Part shown: one piece after another, positions 46,201-55,149 of the stretch
How the letters are laid out: every line of letters begins with the position of its first letter
How positions within the stretch are numbered: position 1 is the first letter of the stretch
Notes under the pieces: model-generated
The model's database searches: none
What the model was told of the DNA's origin: nothing
Seen by the model: only the letters and a program-made list of their open reading frames with translations
Assembly: GCA_004172865.1 (NCBI GenBank)
Contig: SEBV01000005.1
Location: forward strand, 156,116 to 220,115
Direction: 5' to 3'
DNA: 64,000 nucleotides
From: Gammaproteobacteria bacterium
Lineage (GTDB): Bacteria > Pseudomonadota > Gammaproteobacteria > Pseudomonadales > Cellvibrionaceae
Translations under genes and position numbers: made by a program

Positions 46201-46679
46201 GCTGAAAAAACAAATGTACCGCCAAGAATTGCCACAATCGTAATGGCCTGAACAATCGCATTCGCACCCGCGAGATGTTGATCGCCAACTAACTCGCGAA
46301 TGTAGCCATATTTTGCAGGAGAATAAATAGCCGCCTGAATTCCCAATACCAAAGTCATAGCGAATGCAAACCAAAACCAACCTTGGTAGTAGGCGAAGGT
46401 AATTAACAAAACAGCCAACAATGCGAACCATGCGCTGTAACGCATCACTTTGTGTTTTGGATATTTGTCGGCAAGAAAGCCGGATGGAGAGAAGAGCAAG
46501 ATAAATGGAATTAAAATTAACGCGTTAACTATCGCCGTTAATACAATTTGCGCCTGGCCATCGTACATTTTGAAAATAGTGTTTTGGATAACGATTTTAT
46601 GGCCCAAATCCACAAAGGCATTTACGAATAGCACGAGTATGTAAGGTAAAAAACCTTTAATTTTAAACACGTCTTGCAT
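43215..46679 (-). CDS. aas: Aas-like fusion: MFS lysophospholipid flippase - acyltransferase - acyl-ACP synthetase
   Basis: An 1154-residue three-part protein. Residues 1-~410 are an LplT-like MFS carrier with 12 helices. Residues ~425-640 are a PlsC-type acyltransferase with NHISWIDW (HX4D) and the LFPEGAISRTG motif. Residues ~640-1154 are an AMP-forming ligase with FSSGSEGAPKGIVLSHRN, YGATETTP and GDKGHLDEDG. Together these flip 2-acyl-lysophospholipid inward and re-acylate it. In E. coli LplT and Aas are separate; the full fusion is also known elsewhere. First gene of the operon. Confidence 0.93.
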   Translation of the reverse strand: MQDVFKIKGFLPYILVLFVNAFVDLGHKIVIQNTIFKMYDGQAQIVLTAIVNALILIPFILLFSPSGFLADKYPKHKVMRYSAWFALLAVLLITFAYYQGWFWFAFAMTLVLGIQAAIYSPAKYGYIRELVGDQHLAGANAIVQAITIVAILGGTFVFSALFEKFLTSVVLTDTNSIVNHIAPLGWILVGLTLLELWMAYQLPAKRERDDTKVFSASGFFSGGYLKHNLKTISGKRAIWLSIIGLSMFWAIAQVLFASFPAFAKDVLHERNTLVIQGIIACAGIGIILGSLVAGKISKNYIELGLIPVGALGFALLLGVMPVLDSRFSMAATFTVLGFLGGLFIIPLNALIQYHAKEDELGTVLAGNNWMQNIGMLSFLGVTILFASLGVTSAKLFFILMLVALAGAIYTVYELPHSLTRIVSGFLISGKYKIDIVGFDNLPKIGGALLLGNHISWIDWAMIQIASPRPVRFVMLRSIYEQWYLKPIFTFFGVIPISSGQSKESLIKINELLKAGEVVCLFPEGAISRTGSLGLFHAGFERVIEGVDGAIIPFYLHGLWGSRLSRAGSEKLRNNTSRGLRREVIVTFGKALPMDTKAEAVKQKIFELSFDAWEHQTQKFDPLPLAWIRSAQEHLGAPCVIDTNGVELSHGKVMAATASFSQKMRKIDNEKNVALLLPASSAAIIANMAVMLNGQTAVNLNFTTSVSAIQAGVNNAAIKTVYTSEKFIEKLKSRGLDVDAMLHGLNIIYLEYLKDEISKPLVAISFLLAHILPAYNFYRLFGREVNINDPAAILFSSGSEGAPKGIVLSHRNFMANIKQISDVLKTRDDDLVMGSLPPFHSFGLTVTTLLPLIEGIPVVCHPDPTDVVAIAKAIARHKVTIMCGTATFLRLYSKNKKVQPLMLDSLRVVVAGAEKLSSDIREEFLTKFKKIIYEGYGATETTPVASVNIPDQLDMNDWHVQVGSKIGTVGLPLPGCSFRIVDPATMQTLAVNEDGLILISGTQVMMGYLNDEEKTKSVIVELDGRRWYKTGDKGHLDEDGFLTIVDRYSRFAKLGGEMISLGAVESEIKKVILDPDVEMVAVNIPDEKKGEQIVLLITLAIDANELRKRLLAINCNPMMIPTVVHQVSAIPKLGSGKTDFSGAKAVALELINSVE

Positions 46680-46862
46680 GGCAATATTTCTCCTTATCGA
46701 TTAAGCGCTGGTTCAGCCAGCCTCATGGGCACGGCCTCATGACGTTGGGCAGAGTGCCTATACTCGTTAATATTTACTACCTTTTTGTATTAAGTAGCGC
46801 TAAAGTTCACGAATAGTCTCGAAATTTGATACTTTCACTTCTTAATCGCCTGAGAAAAGCCC

Positions 46863-47600
46863 ATGGCTCAGATAAATTCGCTGCTCCTCACGCTGAAAAA
46901 AACCCTTAAAGCTCACGGTCTGACCTATAAGGATCTCGCTCCAAGCCTTGAATTAAGTGAAGCCAGTGTTAAACGACTGTTTGCAGAGCAGACGATTTCA
47001 TTGCAGCGGCTTGAACAAATCTGCCAGTTAATGGAACTGGAAATTTCTGATCTCGTGCAAATGATGAATGAGCAACAACCGCGCTTGCAGCATTTGAGTG
47101 TTGAGCAAGAAAAGGAAATCACTCAGGATCTGGTTTTATTATTAATTACCGTATCGGTTTTAAATCGCTGGACACTGCAAGAAATTGTGACTTTCTACCG
47201 GCTCACCGAAAACGATTGTATTCAAAAATTAGCACGTCTGGATAAATTAAAAATTATTGAATTGTTGCCCAAAAATAAAATCAAGTTATTGGTAGCACCC
47301 AATTTTAGCTGGCGAGAGAATGGACCGATTCAGCAATTTTTTCAGGAGAAAATTGCTGCCGAATATTTTAAAACCAAATTTAAAGAAGACGATGAATGCC
47401 TGGTAGTGCTGAACGGAATGTTGTCATCACAAAGTAATGGCGAATTTCAGCGGAAGCTTAAAAAATTAGCGCGAGAATTTGATGAATTAAATAATGAGGA
47501 TGTCGCTTTACCCTTTGATCAACGCAATGGTGTAACTGTGGTAATGGCAATTAGAAATTGGCGCTACGGATTATTTTCGCCCTTATTACGTAAGGTCTAA
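46863..47600 (+). CDS. XRE-type helix-turn-helix regulator
   Basis: A 245-residue cytoplasmic protein. An N-terminal Cro/C1-type HTH (about residues 8-65, LTYKDLAPSLELSEASVKRLF) is followed by a ~170-residue helical domain with a putative second winged-helix segment (LQEIVTFYRLTENDCIQKLARL). It is divergent from aas across 183 bp and may regulate that operon. The effector domain is not recognised. Confidence 0.82.
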   Translation: MAQINSLLLTLKKTLKAHGLTYKDLAPSLELSEASVKRLFAEQTISLQRLEQICQLMELEISDLVQMMNEQQPRLQHLSVEQEKEITQDLVLLLITVSVLNRWTLQEIVTFYRLTENDCIQKLARLDKLKIIELLPKNKIKLLVAPNFSWRENGPIQQFFQEKIAAEYFKTKFKEDDECLVVLNGMLSSQSNGEFQRKLKKLAREFDELNNEDVALPFDQRNGVTVVMAIRNWRYGLFSPLLRKV

Positions 47601-47621
47601 TAAAAATCAGACGTGCATGAA

Positions 47622-48107
47622 TTACAATTTCTTTTGCCAGAACATAGCTCTGCCCATGATGGGATCTAATTCATAACCTGCATAGCCGCTGGCGCTATAA
47701 GCCATTTGCGCAAGTTTATTTCCTTCCAGGACTTCAAGCGTTATTTTGCAGCAATCTAAACTGCGTGCGACCTCTTCAATTTTATTCATCAAGATTTTTG
47801 TCAAACCTCGCCCACGAAATTCTGGAGTAACGGCGAAGTCATGAATATTTAATAAGGGCTTTGCCGCAAAGGTAGAAAAGCCTTCAAAACAATTAGCGAT
47901 AGCGGCAGGTTTATGGTCTACAAAAATAAGGATGATATGAGCATCGTGGCGAGCTTGAAGTGCGGGAATTAAATGTTGTTTAACAGATTCGGTGAGTTCT
48001 GTACCGCCACCCATAGGATCTTTGGCATATTCATTTAGCAGAAATAAAACCGCAGCGGAATGCTGCGTGTTTGATAAATCTGCTACTACTACTTCTGCTG
48101 TTGTCAT
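47622..48107 (-). CDS. GNAT-family N-acetyltransferase
   Basis: A 161-residue protein with the GNAT fold. The acetyl-CoA-binding motif A is FAVTPEFRGRGLTKILMNKIE (R/QxxGxG/A at residues ~105-112), followed by motif B LAQMAYSASGYAGYE. The acceptor is unknown. It is convergent with the HTH regulator gene. Confidence 0.9.
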   Translation of the reverse strand: MTTAEVVVADLSNTQHSAAVLFLLNEYAKDPMGGGTELTESVKQHLIPALQARHDAHIILIFVDHKPAAIANCFEGFSTFAAKPLLNIHDFAVTPEFRGRGLTKILMNKIEEVARSLDCCKITLEVLEGNKLAQMAYSASGYAGYELDPIMGRAMFWQKKL

Positions 48108-48154
48108 TCTTGCTTACATTTTATTGCGCAATGGTTTGACAGTAATAACAGGCA

Positions 48155-48382
48155 CTACACTTTTTTGAAATCATTTAAATCAAATTTGTAAGGCGCTTTT
48201 GGGAAAACAGCGTAACAAACGATGTAAGCAACAAAAAATGATCCCAAAGAAAATAGCGTTGCCAATGACCAGGCGACTCGAATGGTTCTAGGTTTCCATC
48301 CGAAAAATTCAGCAATACCAGCGCAAACACCGAATAACTGGCGATTTGCAGAAAGTGTAAGTTTTGGTTTTTGAGCGTTCAT
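48155..48382 (-). CDS. PspC-domain small membrane protein
   Basis: A 75-residue protein. The PspC domain occupies almost all of it: LSANRQLFGVCAGIAEFFGW, then a helix (SLATLFSLGSFFVAYIVCYAVFP). PspC-type proteins signal membrane stress. I use the ATG at 48382, preceded by AAAGGA; the ORF reaching 48592 has a non-coding-looking N-terminus. Confidence 0.88.
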   Translation of the reverse strand: MNAQKPKLTLSANRQLFGVCAGIAEFFGWKPRTIRVAWSLATLFSLGSFFVAYIVCYAVFPKAPYKFDLNDFKKV

Positions 48383-48616
48383 AACCGTCCTTTCTTTATG
48401 AGGATAACTTTTATGATTATCTGTGGGATGTGAAATAAAAAGGTCTGGTGCGATCCTATAGTTATTAGGCGCCATAATATTTAAGCATGGGAAAAGGAAT
48501 TCAAATGTACGATAGCATACGAATCCGTCATGATAATAACGTATTAGGCGCCAAAAAAGAAGGTCGGTTACAAGCCAATGGTGCGTTCGCACATCCCGGA
48601 TTGTTACAGATTTATA

Positions 48617-48643
48617 ACGAGACCTCGAAAGGCCTCGTCATGA
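48617..48643 (-). other. hairpin downstream of the mannanase gene
   Basis: On the minus strand ACGAGGCCT and AGGTCTCGT pair (one G-T) around TTTC, just after the mannanase stop. It is probably a terminator but lacks a strong T run. Confidence 0.45.
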
Positions 48644-48647
48644 TTTG

Positions 48648-50378
48648 TTATTTACAACTTACCGCCGGAGTTTCGATACTACCGCCATTGGTATTCCCCT
48701 GGAAACCAAACTCAACTGTTTGGCCAACCGCAATACTCCCGTTCCAATTTAAATTGTTAGCGGAGTAAGGATTGCTACCACTCACATTCGCATTCCATGT
48801 GCTGGTAATACGATTAGCACCTGAGAATTGCCAGCTTGCAGTCCAACTAGAAATTGCACTTGTACCGTTATTAGTCACACGCACCGCACCTGTGTAACCT
48901 GTTCCCCAGGAATTGGTCACGACATAACTGCAACTTAAACCAGTCGCTGCAACACTGGAGCTTGAACTTGATGCAACTGAAGATTTACTGCTTGATGAAG
49001 TTGTTGCAGTACTGCTTGAACTTTTGCTACTGGAAGATACGGCAACACTTGAAGATGTCTTCACACTGGAACTGGCAACCGAACTTGCACTTGAATTACC
49101 AACTACACCGTAAGGGGCAGGTTGTGCGGCACAGGTTGAACGAGCGATACAACTTTTTCCGTTTTCATAACCCCAGCCACTGCTAGTTGTTGCGCACACT
49201 GGATACAAAGTGCCATACCAATTGCATTGCTCGCCACCAGCAATTGAAGAACTGCTGAACGCAACAGAAGATGAAGAGCTGGATTTAATACTGGAAGAAC
49301 TTGAACTCACCGCAACACTTGATGAACTCGATTTCACACTGGATGAGCTGGAAGATTTTACGCTTGATGAAGAAGTACTAGTGCCAGTAAAAATTGTCGC
49401 CAATTTTGACGTTGCTTTAATACCGTTCGCACTATTAATTAAAAAATTACCCCAGGTGCTTAGCGCTGCAGGGTCCCAATTAACAGCGATATCCAAAGGC
49501 ACACAACAACTGCCATTTCCACTCCAACTCCAACCCATGTAACCAATTCCCATCGACTGGGTAATTTGCAAAATGGAAGCTTCATCCACATTGTTGCCAT
49601 TATTTTCTGTACCGAATTCACCCACAATTAACGCATAACCTTTTGCTTGAAAGGTGGTGAGATAATTTTGGATAACACTCGCAGAATTATAAACTTCGTA
49701 CATGTGCACAGAGAACATCGTATTAGCTAGCGAATCTGCCGCAAAAATAGTGGCGGCATTATCGCGCATAATATTCTGCCAATCCTGACCCCAAGCTGGA
49801 GCATCCACCATAATTAAATGCGTTAAGCCGGCATTACGAATGGTCTTAATTGCCGCTGAAGTTTCAGATGTGTAAGTCGCCGCCGATGTATTATTCCCGT
49901 AGGGCTCGTTAGCGATATTTACAATCACATAATCTTCCTGCCCGATGATTGCATTTTTAATATCTGCAGAAGCCCAATAATTTGCAGCATTAGAAATATT
50001 AGTGGCTGCACTGCTCTCACCGAAGCCGGTAGAGTCATGAACTTCCAACACACATACTAATTTTGCTGCTTTACATTGGCTGATAATGGTTGCCACTTCT
50101 GAACCCGGAGTGCGAGTCCATTGACCACCATCGCCCAATACAACGCGCACTGAGTTAGCACCCGTTGCTGCTATATCAGTTAACGCTTTTTCAGTTCTGC
50201 TGGTGTACCACACATGCGCATGATTGATTCCGCGAAAAATAAAATTATTTCCTTTGGGATCAATAATTTTAGTTCCACTAACGCTCCAGCCTGCAAATGC
50301 ATTCGCAGCCAAAAGCATACCCGCAATAGCGGCGGTGCTGAGAGTTACACTAAGTTTTTTAAATTTTAATTTGTTCAT
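48648..50378 (-). CDS. secreted modular beta-mannanase: GH5 - CBM10 - CBM2
   Basis: A 576-residue exported enzyme. The signal peptide ends near NAFAG (residue ~29). The GH5 barrel (about 30-330; GH5_8 mannanase style, GTKIIDPKGNNFIFRGINHAH) has acid/base Glu158 in NIANEP and nucleophile Glu254 in IVGEFG. Poly-Ser linkers flank a CBM10 at about 384-416 (CNWYGTLYPVC) and lead to a C-terminal CBM2 at about 482-576. The modular order is characteristic of Cellvibrio mannanases. Predicted to cut beta-1,4-mannan in plant cell walls while bound to cellulose. Confidence 0.93.
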   Translation of the reverse strand: MNKLKFKKLSVTLSTAAIAGMLLAANAFAGWSVSGTKIIDPKGNNFIFRGINHAHVWYTSRTEKALTDIAATGANSVRVVLGDGGQWTRTPGSEVATIISQCKAAKLVCVLEVHDSTGFGESSAATNISNAANYWASADIKNAIIGQEDYVIVNIANEPYGNNTSAATYTSETSAAIKTIRNAGLTHLIMVDAPAWGQDWQNIMRDNAATIFAADSLANTMFSVHMYEVYNSASVIQNYLTTFQAKGYALIVGEFGTENNGNNVDEASILQITQSMGIGYMGWSWSGNGSCCVPLDIAVNWDPAALSTWGNFLINSANGIKATSKLATIFTGTSTSSSSVKSSSSSSVKSSSSSVAVSSSSSSIKSSSSSSVAFSSSSIAGGEQCNWYGTLYPVCATTSSGWGYENGKSCIARSTCAAQPAPYGVVGNSSASSVASSSVKTSSSVAVSSSSKSSSSTATTSSSSKSSVASSSSSSVAATGLSCSYVVTNSWGTGYTGAVRVTNNGTSAISSWTASWQFSGANRITSTWNANVSGSNPYSANNLNWNGSIAVGQTVEFGFQGNTNGGSIETPAVSCK

Positions 50379-51025
50379 AGCCTTACCTTTTATAAGCCGC
50401 TACTCATCATTGATTGAGAGGCAACTGCTTTTTTCATTGTTGGAGGAGCCTGTTGCCGCACAACATTAAATTTGCTTTTTTATAAAACGCAGGGATTGAA
50501 TTGCCTATTTTTTAAAAAAATTAAAATTTCCGGGCAATAACAAGCCCACGCAACAAAGCGCAGAATTTAATAAGAAGGAACAACAGAATTTCTATTTTTT
50601 ATTTAACCAACACAATAATTCGGCAGTCAGTTTTTCAAAGGCTGGCGTTAAGAGGAATGACTCGCCATGATTATTATTAAATTTCAAAAAACCGGATAGC
50701 ACTGCGCGTAACCGATTACATAGTATCCGGTGATTATTGGCTTAGCAAGTGTGTTAAATACCAAATCTGGCAGGCTGTTTCTAAATATAGATAAAGATTG
50801 TCGTCTTAATAAGCGTGATTAGCAGCAGAGGCAACGCAATCGCTTCGCTATCAATGAATGTCGGTTACAAATCGCAGCGTTTCATAGGGCGGCAATTTCC
50901 CAGCGAAGGATGTTCGATGCATGAAATTTATCACGATAAAAAAGGGCAGTCTGTTAATAATAGGCTGCCCACAAACGACTCATGAAGCAGTCGAAGAAGA
51001 ACGGAGTCTAGCGATAAATCAAAAA
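50379..51025. other. long intergenic region upstream of the mannanase gene
   Basis: About 650 bp with no credible ORF. It holds the nirD terminator at its right end and presumably the mannanase promoter; I found no LacI-type operator like the one before the other GH5 gene. Confidence 0.5.
50938..50971 (-). terminator. terminator of the cobA-nirBD operon
   Basis: On the minus strand GGGCAGCCT pairs with AGACTGCCC (one mismatch) and is followed by TTTTTTAT. Confidence 0.75.
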
Positions 51026-51358
51026 TTAAATCTGCACTTGCACTAAGCCATCTTCAATACGAACCGGATAAACCCGAATGTTGTGCTCAGGCTTTTCCAA
51101 ACATTCGCCCGTGCGCAAATTAAAATGTTGTTTGTACAATGGCGACGCAACTACAACTTCATCGCCAATTGAACCTAAAATTCCACGCGATAACACATTA
51201 GCTTCGCCAATGGGATCGTAATTTGATACTGCAAATACTTCGTTCAAGCGACGCGAATTAAACAGCGCAACTTGTTGCTTGTTAACGAGCGCACAGAGAC
51301 CTGTGTCGGGCAACAAGTCGTGGTGTTCGCAAACGCTGATCCAGATTTTTTCACTCAT
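51026..51358 (-). CDS. nirD: nitrite reductase (NADH) small subunit
   Basis: A 110-residue Rieske-like subunit. The fold is recognisable (WISVCEHHDLLPDTGLCALV, then LGSIGDEVVVASPLYKQHFNL), but the Cys/His [2Fe-2S] ligands of true Rieske proteins are absent, as expected for NirD. The ATG at 51358 is chosen over 51391. It follows nirB by 56 bp and ends before a terminator. Confidence 0.93.
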   Translation of the reverse strand: MSEKIWISVCEHHDLLPDTGLCALVNKQQVALFNSRRLNEVFAVSNYDPIGEANVLSRGILGSIGDEVVVASPLYKQHFNLRTGECLEKPEHNIRVYPVRIEDGLVQVQI

Positions 51359-51414
51359 GATATTTCTCGCTTTAATTTTCTTTTCACTCACCGCAACACT
51401 CTGTGAGTGAGGAC

Positions 51415-53952
51415 CTAATCCACCAATTCGACCAACTCAATACTATTCGCGCGCTCGTCTTTAAATGCGGGACGAATTTGTCCGCGCTCCAACACGTAAG
51501 CTAAATTATCATCGCGCTCATCTGAGTTAATAAAATGTTTGAAACGTTTTAAACGTTCAGGGCTTTCGATTGTGGTTTTCCATTCGCATTGGTATTGGTT
51601 GATGTTGTCTTGCATCTGCACTTCCAACTCTTCGCCTATACCAAGTTTGTCATCAATCACAACTTTTTTGAGATACGCCAAACCGCCTTCCATATTTTCT
51701 AACCATACAGATGTGCGTTGTAAGCGATCAGCGGTGCGAATGTAGAACATCATTACGCGATCGATATATTTAATTAATGTTGCATCATCCAAACCTTGCG
51801 CAAATAAATCGGCATGACGTGGGCGCATACCGCCGTTACCGCACACAAATAAATTCCAGCCACTTTCAGTTGCAATCACACCAAAATCTTTTGATTGCGC
51901 TTCAGCACATTCACGCGTGCAACCAGACACACCAAATTTAATTTTGTGCGGTGCACGAACGCCTTTGTAACGATCTTCTAATCTGATTGCCATGCCCACA
52001 GAATCAAGTACGCCGTAACGACACCAGGTGCTACCTACGCACGATTTAACAGTACGTAAAGATTTACCGTAAGCGTGGCCGGTTTCAAAACCTGCCTCGA
52101 CTAAAATCTTCCAAATTTCGGGCAACTGATGTAATTGCGCACCGAATAAATCGATACGTTGGCCGCCAGTAATTTTTGTGTAGAGTTTGTAATCTTTCGC
52201 AACTTGACCGAGAACAATTAATTTCTCTGGCGTAATTTCGCCGCCGGCTACGCGCGGCACAATTGAATAGGTGCCGTCTTTTTGCATATTCCCGAGGAAA
52301 ATATCGTTGGTGTCTTGCAGGCCGATATGTTTTTCATCCAAAACATATTCGTTCCAGAAAGATGCCATTATCGATGCGACAGCAGGTTTACAAATATCGC
52401 AACCTAAACCGTGACCGTGGCCATCGAGTAATTCGTCGAATGACTTTATTTTTTTGATGCGAACAATATCTGCCAATTCTTTTCGTGAATGTGGAAAGTG
52501 TTCGCAAATATGATTGCTCACTTCTACACCGAGTTTCACCAACTCAGCTTCCATAACTTGTTTTACTAGGGCGGTACATCCGCCGCACGATGTTGATGCT
52601 TTGGTCGCATCCTTGATGCCGCTCATGGTGATCGCGCCGTTTTGCACTGCACAGCAAATTGCACCTTTACTTACATCCATACATGAACAAATTTGTGCGC
52701 TATCTGGCAATGCACCGACGCCCATTGCGGAGCCAGCGCCATCAACGGATGGCAAAATTAACGCGTTTGGATCATCTGGTAGATCCATTCCGTTTACGCA
52801 CATTTGTTGCAACACACCGTAAGCTTCTACATCGCCTACTAATACCGCGCCCAACAATTTTGTATTATCCGCAGAAACAATAATGCGTTTATAAACTTCT
52901 TCTACGTCGTTGCTGTAGGTGTAACTTAATGAGCCTGGAGTTGTGCCGTGGGCGTCGCCAACTGAAGCAACATCAACGCCTAATAATTTTAATTTGGTGC
53001 TCATGTCCGCACCGGTGAATTCTTCACTACCGCCGGTAATATGTGACACCGCAACTTTCGCCATGTGATAACCAGGCGCTACCAAACCGTAAATGCGATT
53101 ATTCCAAAGTGCTGATTCACCAATCGAATAAACGTCTGGCACAGACGTTACGCAATTATTATTGACGACAATTCCACCGCGCTCGCCCACTTCAATTCCG
53201 CATTTGCGTGCAAGTTCATCCTGCGGACGAATACCGGCAGAAAATAAAATCATATCGGTTTCTAAATGACTACCATCCGCAAAATTCATGCGATAGCGCG
53301 CTTCAGTGCCAGCAACAATTTCAGTGGTCGCTTTTTGTGTGTGAACCCTTACGCCAATGGATTCAATTTTGCGACGCAATAATTTCCCGCCGCCTTCATC
53401 TAATTGCACTGCCATCAGGCGCGGTGCAAATTCCACAACGTGAGTTTCAAGCCCAGCCGCTTTTAAGGCAGCAGCTGCTTCCAAACCTAACAAACCACCA
53501 CCAACTACAACGCCAACTTTACTTTGCTTGGAAGAATTAGTAATAGCTTCCAGATCCTCTATAGTGCGATACACCAAGCAGTGTTCACCGCTGTTACCGG
53601 GAATTGGCGGAACAAACGGAAATGAGCCTGTAGCGAGAATTAATTTATCGTAACCTTCGCGACGACCAGAAGCGGTGATCACTTCTTTGTTTTCAAAATC
53701 CAAATCTACTACTTTATCTTTCAGAATAAATTCTACGGATTTTTCGTCGTAATAACTTTCGCTAGTCAGCATCAAATCTTCAGCAGTTGATCCCGAAAAA
53801 TATTTGGACAACTGCACGCGGTCATAAGCTAAACGCGGCTCTTCCGAAAAAGTAATGACCTGATAATTCGCAGCATCAGAGTGGTTCACCAAATTATCGA
53901 TAAATTTGTGACCCACCATGCCGTTACCGACTACAACAATACGCTTCTTCAT
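51415..53952 (-). CDS. nirB: nitrite reductase (NADH) large subunit
   Basis: An 845-residue cytoplasmic enzyme that reduces nitrite to ammonium with NAD(P)H. The order is FAD/NAD domains (VVVGNGMVGHK at the start, GVVVGGGLLGLEAAAAL near 150), a BFD-type [2Fe-2S] segment (CSCMDVSKG and CGGC), then the sirohaem/[4Fe-4S] domain with the four Cys in SCVGSTWC and CTREC. It uses sirohaem made from the product of the adjacent cobA. Control is discussed under the sigma-54 promoter. Confidence 0.96.
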   Translation of the reverse strand: MKKRIVVVGNGMVGHKFIDNLVNHSDAANYQVITFSEEPRLAYDRVQLSKYFSGSTAEDLMLTSESYYDEKSVEFILKDKVVDLDFENKEVITASGRREGYDKLILATGSFPFVPPIPGNSGEHCLVYRTIEDLEAITNSSKQSKVGVVVGGGLLGLEAAAALKAAGLETHVVEFAPRLMAVQLDEGGGKLLRRKIESIGVRVHTQKATTEIVAGTEARYRMNFADGSHLETDMILFSAGIRPQDELARKCGIEVGERGGIVVNNNCVTSVPDVYSIGESALWNNRIYGLVAPGYHMAKVAVSHITGGSEEFTGADMSTKLKLLGVDVASVGDAHGTTPGSLSYTYSNDVEEVYKRIIVSADNTKLLGAVLVGDVEAYGVLQQMCVNGMDLPDDPNALILPSVDGAGSAMGVGALPDSAQICSCMDVSKGAICCAVQNGAITMSGIKDATKASTSCGGCTALVKQVMEAELVKLGVEVSNHICEHFPHSRKELADIVRIKKIKSFDELLDGHGHGLGCDICKPAVASIMASFWNEYVLDEKHIGLQDTNDIFLGNMQKDGTYSIVPRVAGGEITPEKLIVLGQVAKDYKLYTKITGGQRIDLFGAQLHQLPEIWKILVEAGFETGHAYGKSLRTVKSCVGSTWCRYGVLDSVGMAIRLEDRYKGVRAPHKIKFGVSGCTRECAEAQSKDFGVIATESGWNLFVCGNGGMRPRHADLFAQGLDDATLIKYIDRVMMFYIRTADRLQRTSVWLENMEGGLAYLKKVVIDDKLGIGEELEVQMQDNINQYQCEWKTTIESPERLKRFKHFINSDERDDNLAYVLERGQIRPAFKDERANSIELVELVD

Positions 53953-54026
53953 AATTGCCTCACGTTTTTAAACGCTTTTTGATGTAACTAAAATTTGCTT
54001 TGATAAAGTTTGTTTGCGCTAAAATC

Positions 54027-54872
54027 TTAAGCTGTTAAGCGCTCAGCTTCACTAATCCACGCACTTACTTGTAACTGGCTTTTCAAATTCACAACGTCAC
54101 CAACAATAATTAACGCCGGCGATTGCACCTGCTCACGCAGGACTGCATCAGGGAAGTTTTTGAGATCAGAAATAATATCGCGCTGATTTTTACGGCAACC
54201 GTTTTCGATGATGGCTACTGGAGTATCCGCAGCCAAACCGCCCGCTAATAATTTTTCGGAAATTTCAGAAGCGCTAGTCAAACCCATATAAAAAACCAGA
54301 GTGTGATTTAGTTGCGCGAGTGCATTCCAATTTACGTCGAGAGTTTTTTCAGCATGACCGGTTACAAACGTGCAACCTTGCGCGATGCCGCGATGAGTCA
54401 AAGGAATATCTGCATAAGTGCTGCAACCAGATGCCGAAGTAATACCGGGAACCACTTCAGCGTCAACACCTGCTTTGCGCAGTTCTAACAATTCTTCGCC
54501 GCCGCGACCAAACACAAAAGGATCGCCACCTTTAATGCGGCAAACGTTTAAACCTAATTGCGCCTGGTTAACCAAAAGTTGGTTCAAATCTTCTTGCGGA
54601 ATACTGTGGTTATTTTTTACTTTGCCAACATAGAGCGCAGGCGTCGTTTTTGGAAAAAGCGCGCAGATTTCTTCGCTTACCAATTGATCGTAAAAAATAA
54701 TATCGGCGGAATTAATTGCACGTAAGGCTTTCACCGTTAAGAGATCAGCATCACCTGGACCCGCTCCCACTAACCACACTTTGCCAGTAGTGGCAGCGCG
54801 CGGTTTGTGCGAATCAACTACGCCGCTATTAATAGCGATGAAGTTTTTGCTGTTAGTTTTTACGTGCTTCAT
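54027..54872 (-). CDS. cobA: uroporphyrinogen-III C-methyltransferase
   Basis: A 281-residue SUMT enzyme that makes precorrin-2, the precursor of sirohaem. Landmarks are VGAGPGDADLLTVKAL near residue 35, GDPFVFGRGGEE, and PLTHRGIAQG. It corresponds to the CysG C-terminal domain without the dehydrogenase/chelatase part. It precedes nirB by 74 bp, so the cofactor gene is made together with its consumer. First gene of the cobA-nirB-nirD operon. Confidence 0.95.
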   Translation of the reverse strand: MKHVKTNSKNFIAINSGVVDSHKPRAATTGKVWLVGAGPGDADLLTVKALRAINSADIIFYDQLVSEEICALFPKTTPALYVGKVKNNHSIPQEDLNQLLVNQAQLGLNVCRIKGGDPFVFGRGGEELLELRKAGVDAEVVPGITSASGCSTYADIPLTHRGIAQGCTFVTGHAEKTLDVNWNALAQLNHTLVFYMGLTSASEISEKLLAGGLAADTPVAIIENGCRKNQRDIISDLKNFPDAVLREQVQSPALIIVGDVVNLKSQLQVSAWISEAERLTA

Positions 54873-54919
54873 AATTGCCCCTTAGAATTTCGCTTTGGGA
54901 GTTTGTATGAAGGAGATTT

Positions 54920-54935
54920 TGCAAGCGCGATGCCA
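54920..54935 (-). promoter_or_regulatory. sigma-54 (RpoN) promoter for cobA-nirBD
   Basis: On the minus strand TGGCATCGCGCTTGCA matches the -24/-12 consensus TGGCAC-N5-TTGCW with exact spacing between the GG and GC elements. It ends 48 bp before the cobA ATG. Confidence 0.8.
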
Positions 54936-55054
54936 AATAAAAAAATATCACAGAACTAAAAAATAATTTCTTTAGTTTCAATTAGTTAATCGCGGTACAA
55001 CAAATTGAGCGGATTGAATTCGACAGAGCGTATTTACACCCGGTATACATTTTG

Positions 55055-55071
55055 TGATTTTAATTGGTGCA
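55055..55071. promoter_or_regulatory. NtrC-like site 1
   Basis: TGATTTTAATTGGTGCA has a perfect right half (RGTGCA) of the NtrC consensus TGCACY-N5-RGTGCA and about 10 of 13 fixed positions. Confidence 0.5.
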
Positions 55072-55119
55072 AGTGCGCGCCATAACATCGCAAAAATGGA
55101 TTTTCAAAAAATCAATTTT

Positions 55120-55136
55120 TGCACCTAAATAAATCA
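55120..55136. promoter_or_regulatory. NtrC-like site 2
   Basis: TGCACCTAAATAAATCA has a perfect left half TGCACC, with a weak right half; about 10 of 13 positions match. Confidence 0.45.
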
Positions 55137-55149
55137 CTGTGATGGTGCA
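55133..55149. promoter_or_regulatory. NtrC-like site 3
   Basis: Read on the minus strand, TGCACCATCACAGTGAT matches 11 of 13 positions of the NtrC consensus. It lies about 200 bp upstream of the sigma-54 promoter, a normal enhancer distance. It overlaps site 2 by four bases, so the two cannot both be occupied. Confidence 0.5.

Noticed and set aside
48463..48553. 12-bp direct repeat TATTAGGCGCCA at 48463-48474 and 48542-48553
   Set aside because: Only two copies and no integrase or flanking structure; taken as chance or a minor duplication.
48487..48768. 93-codon ORF overlapping the mannanase 3' end
   Set aside because: Its last third is antisense to the CBM2 module and the rest has no recognisable domain, although an AAAAGGA motif precedes an internal ATG.
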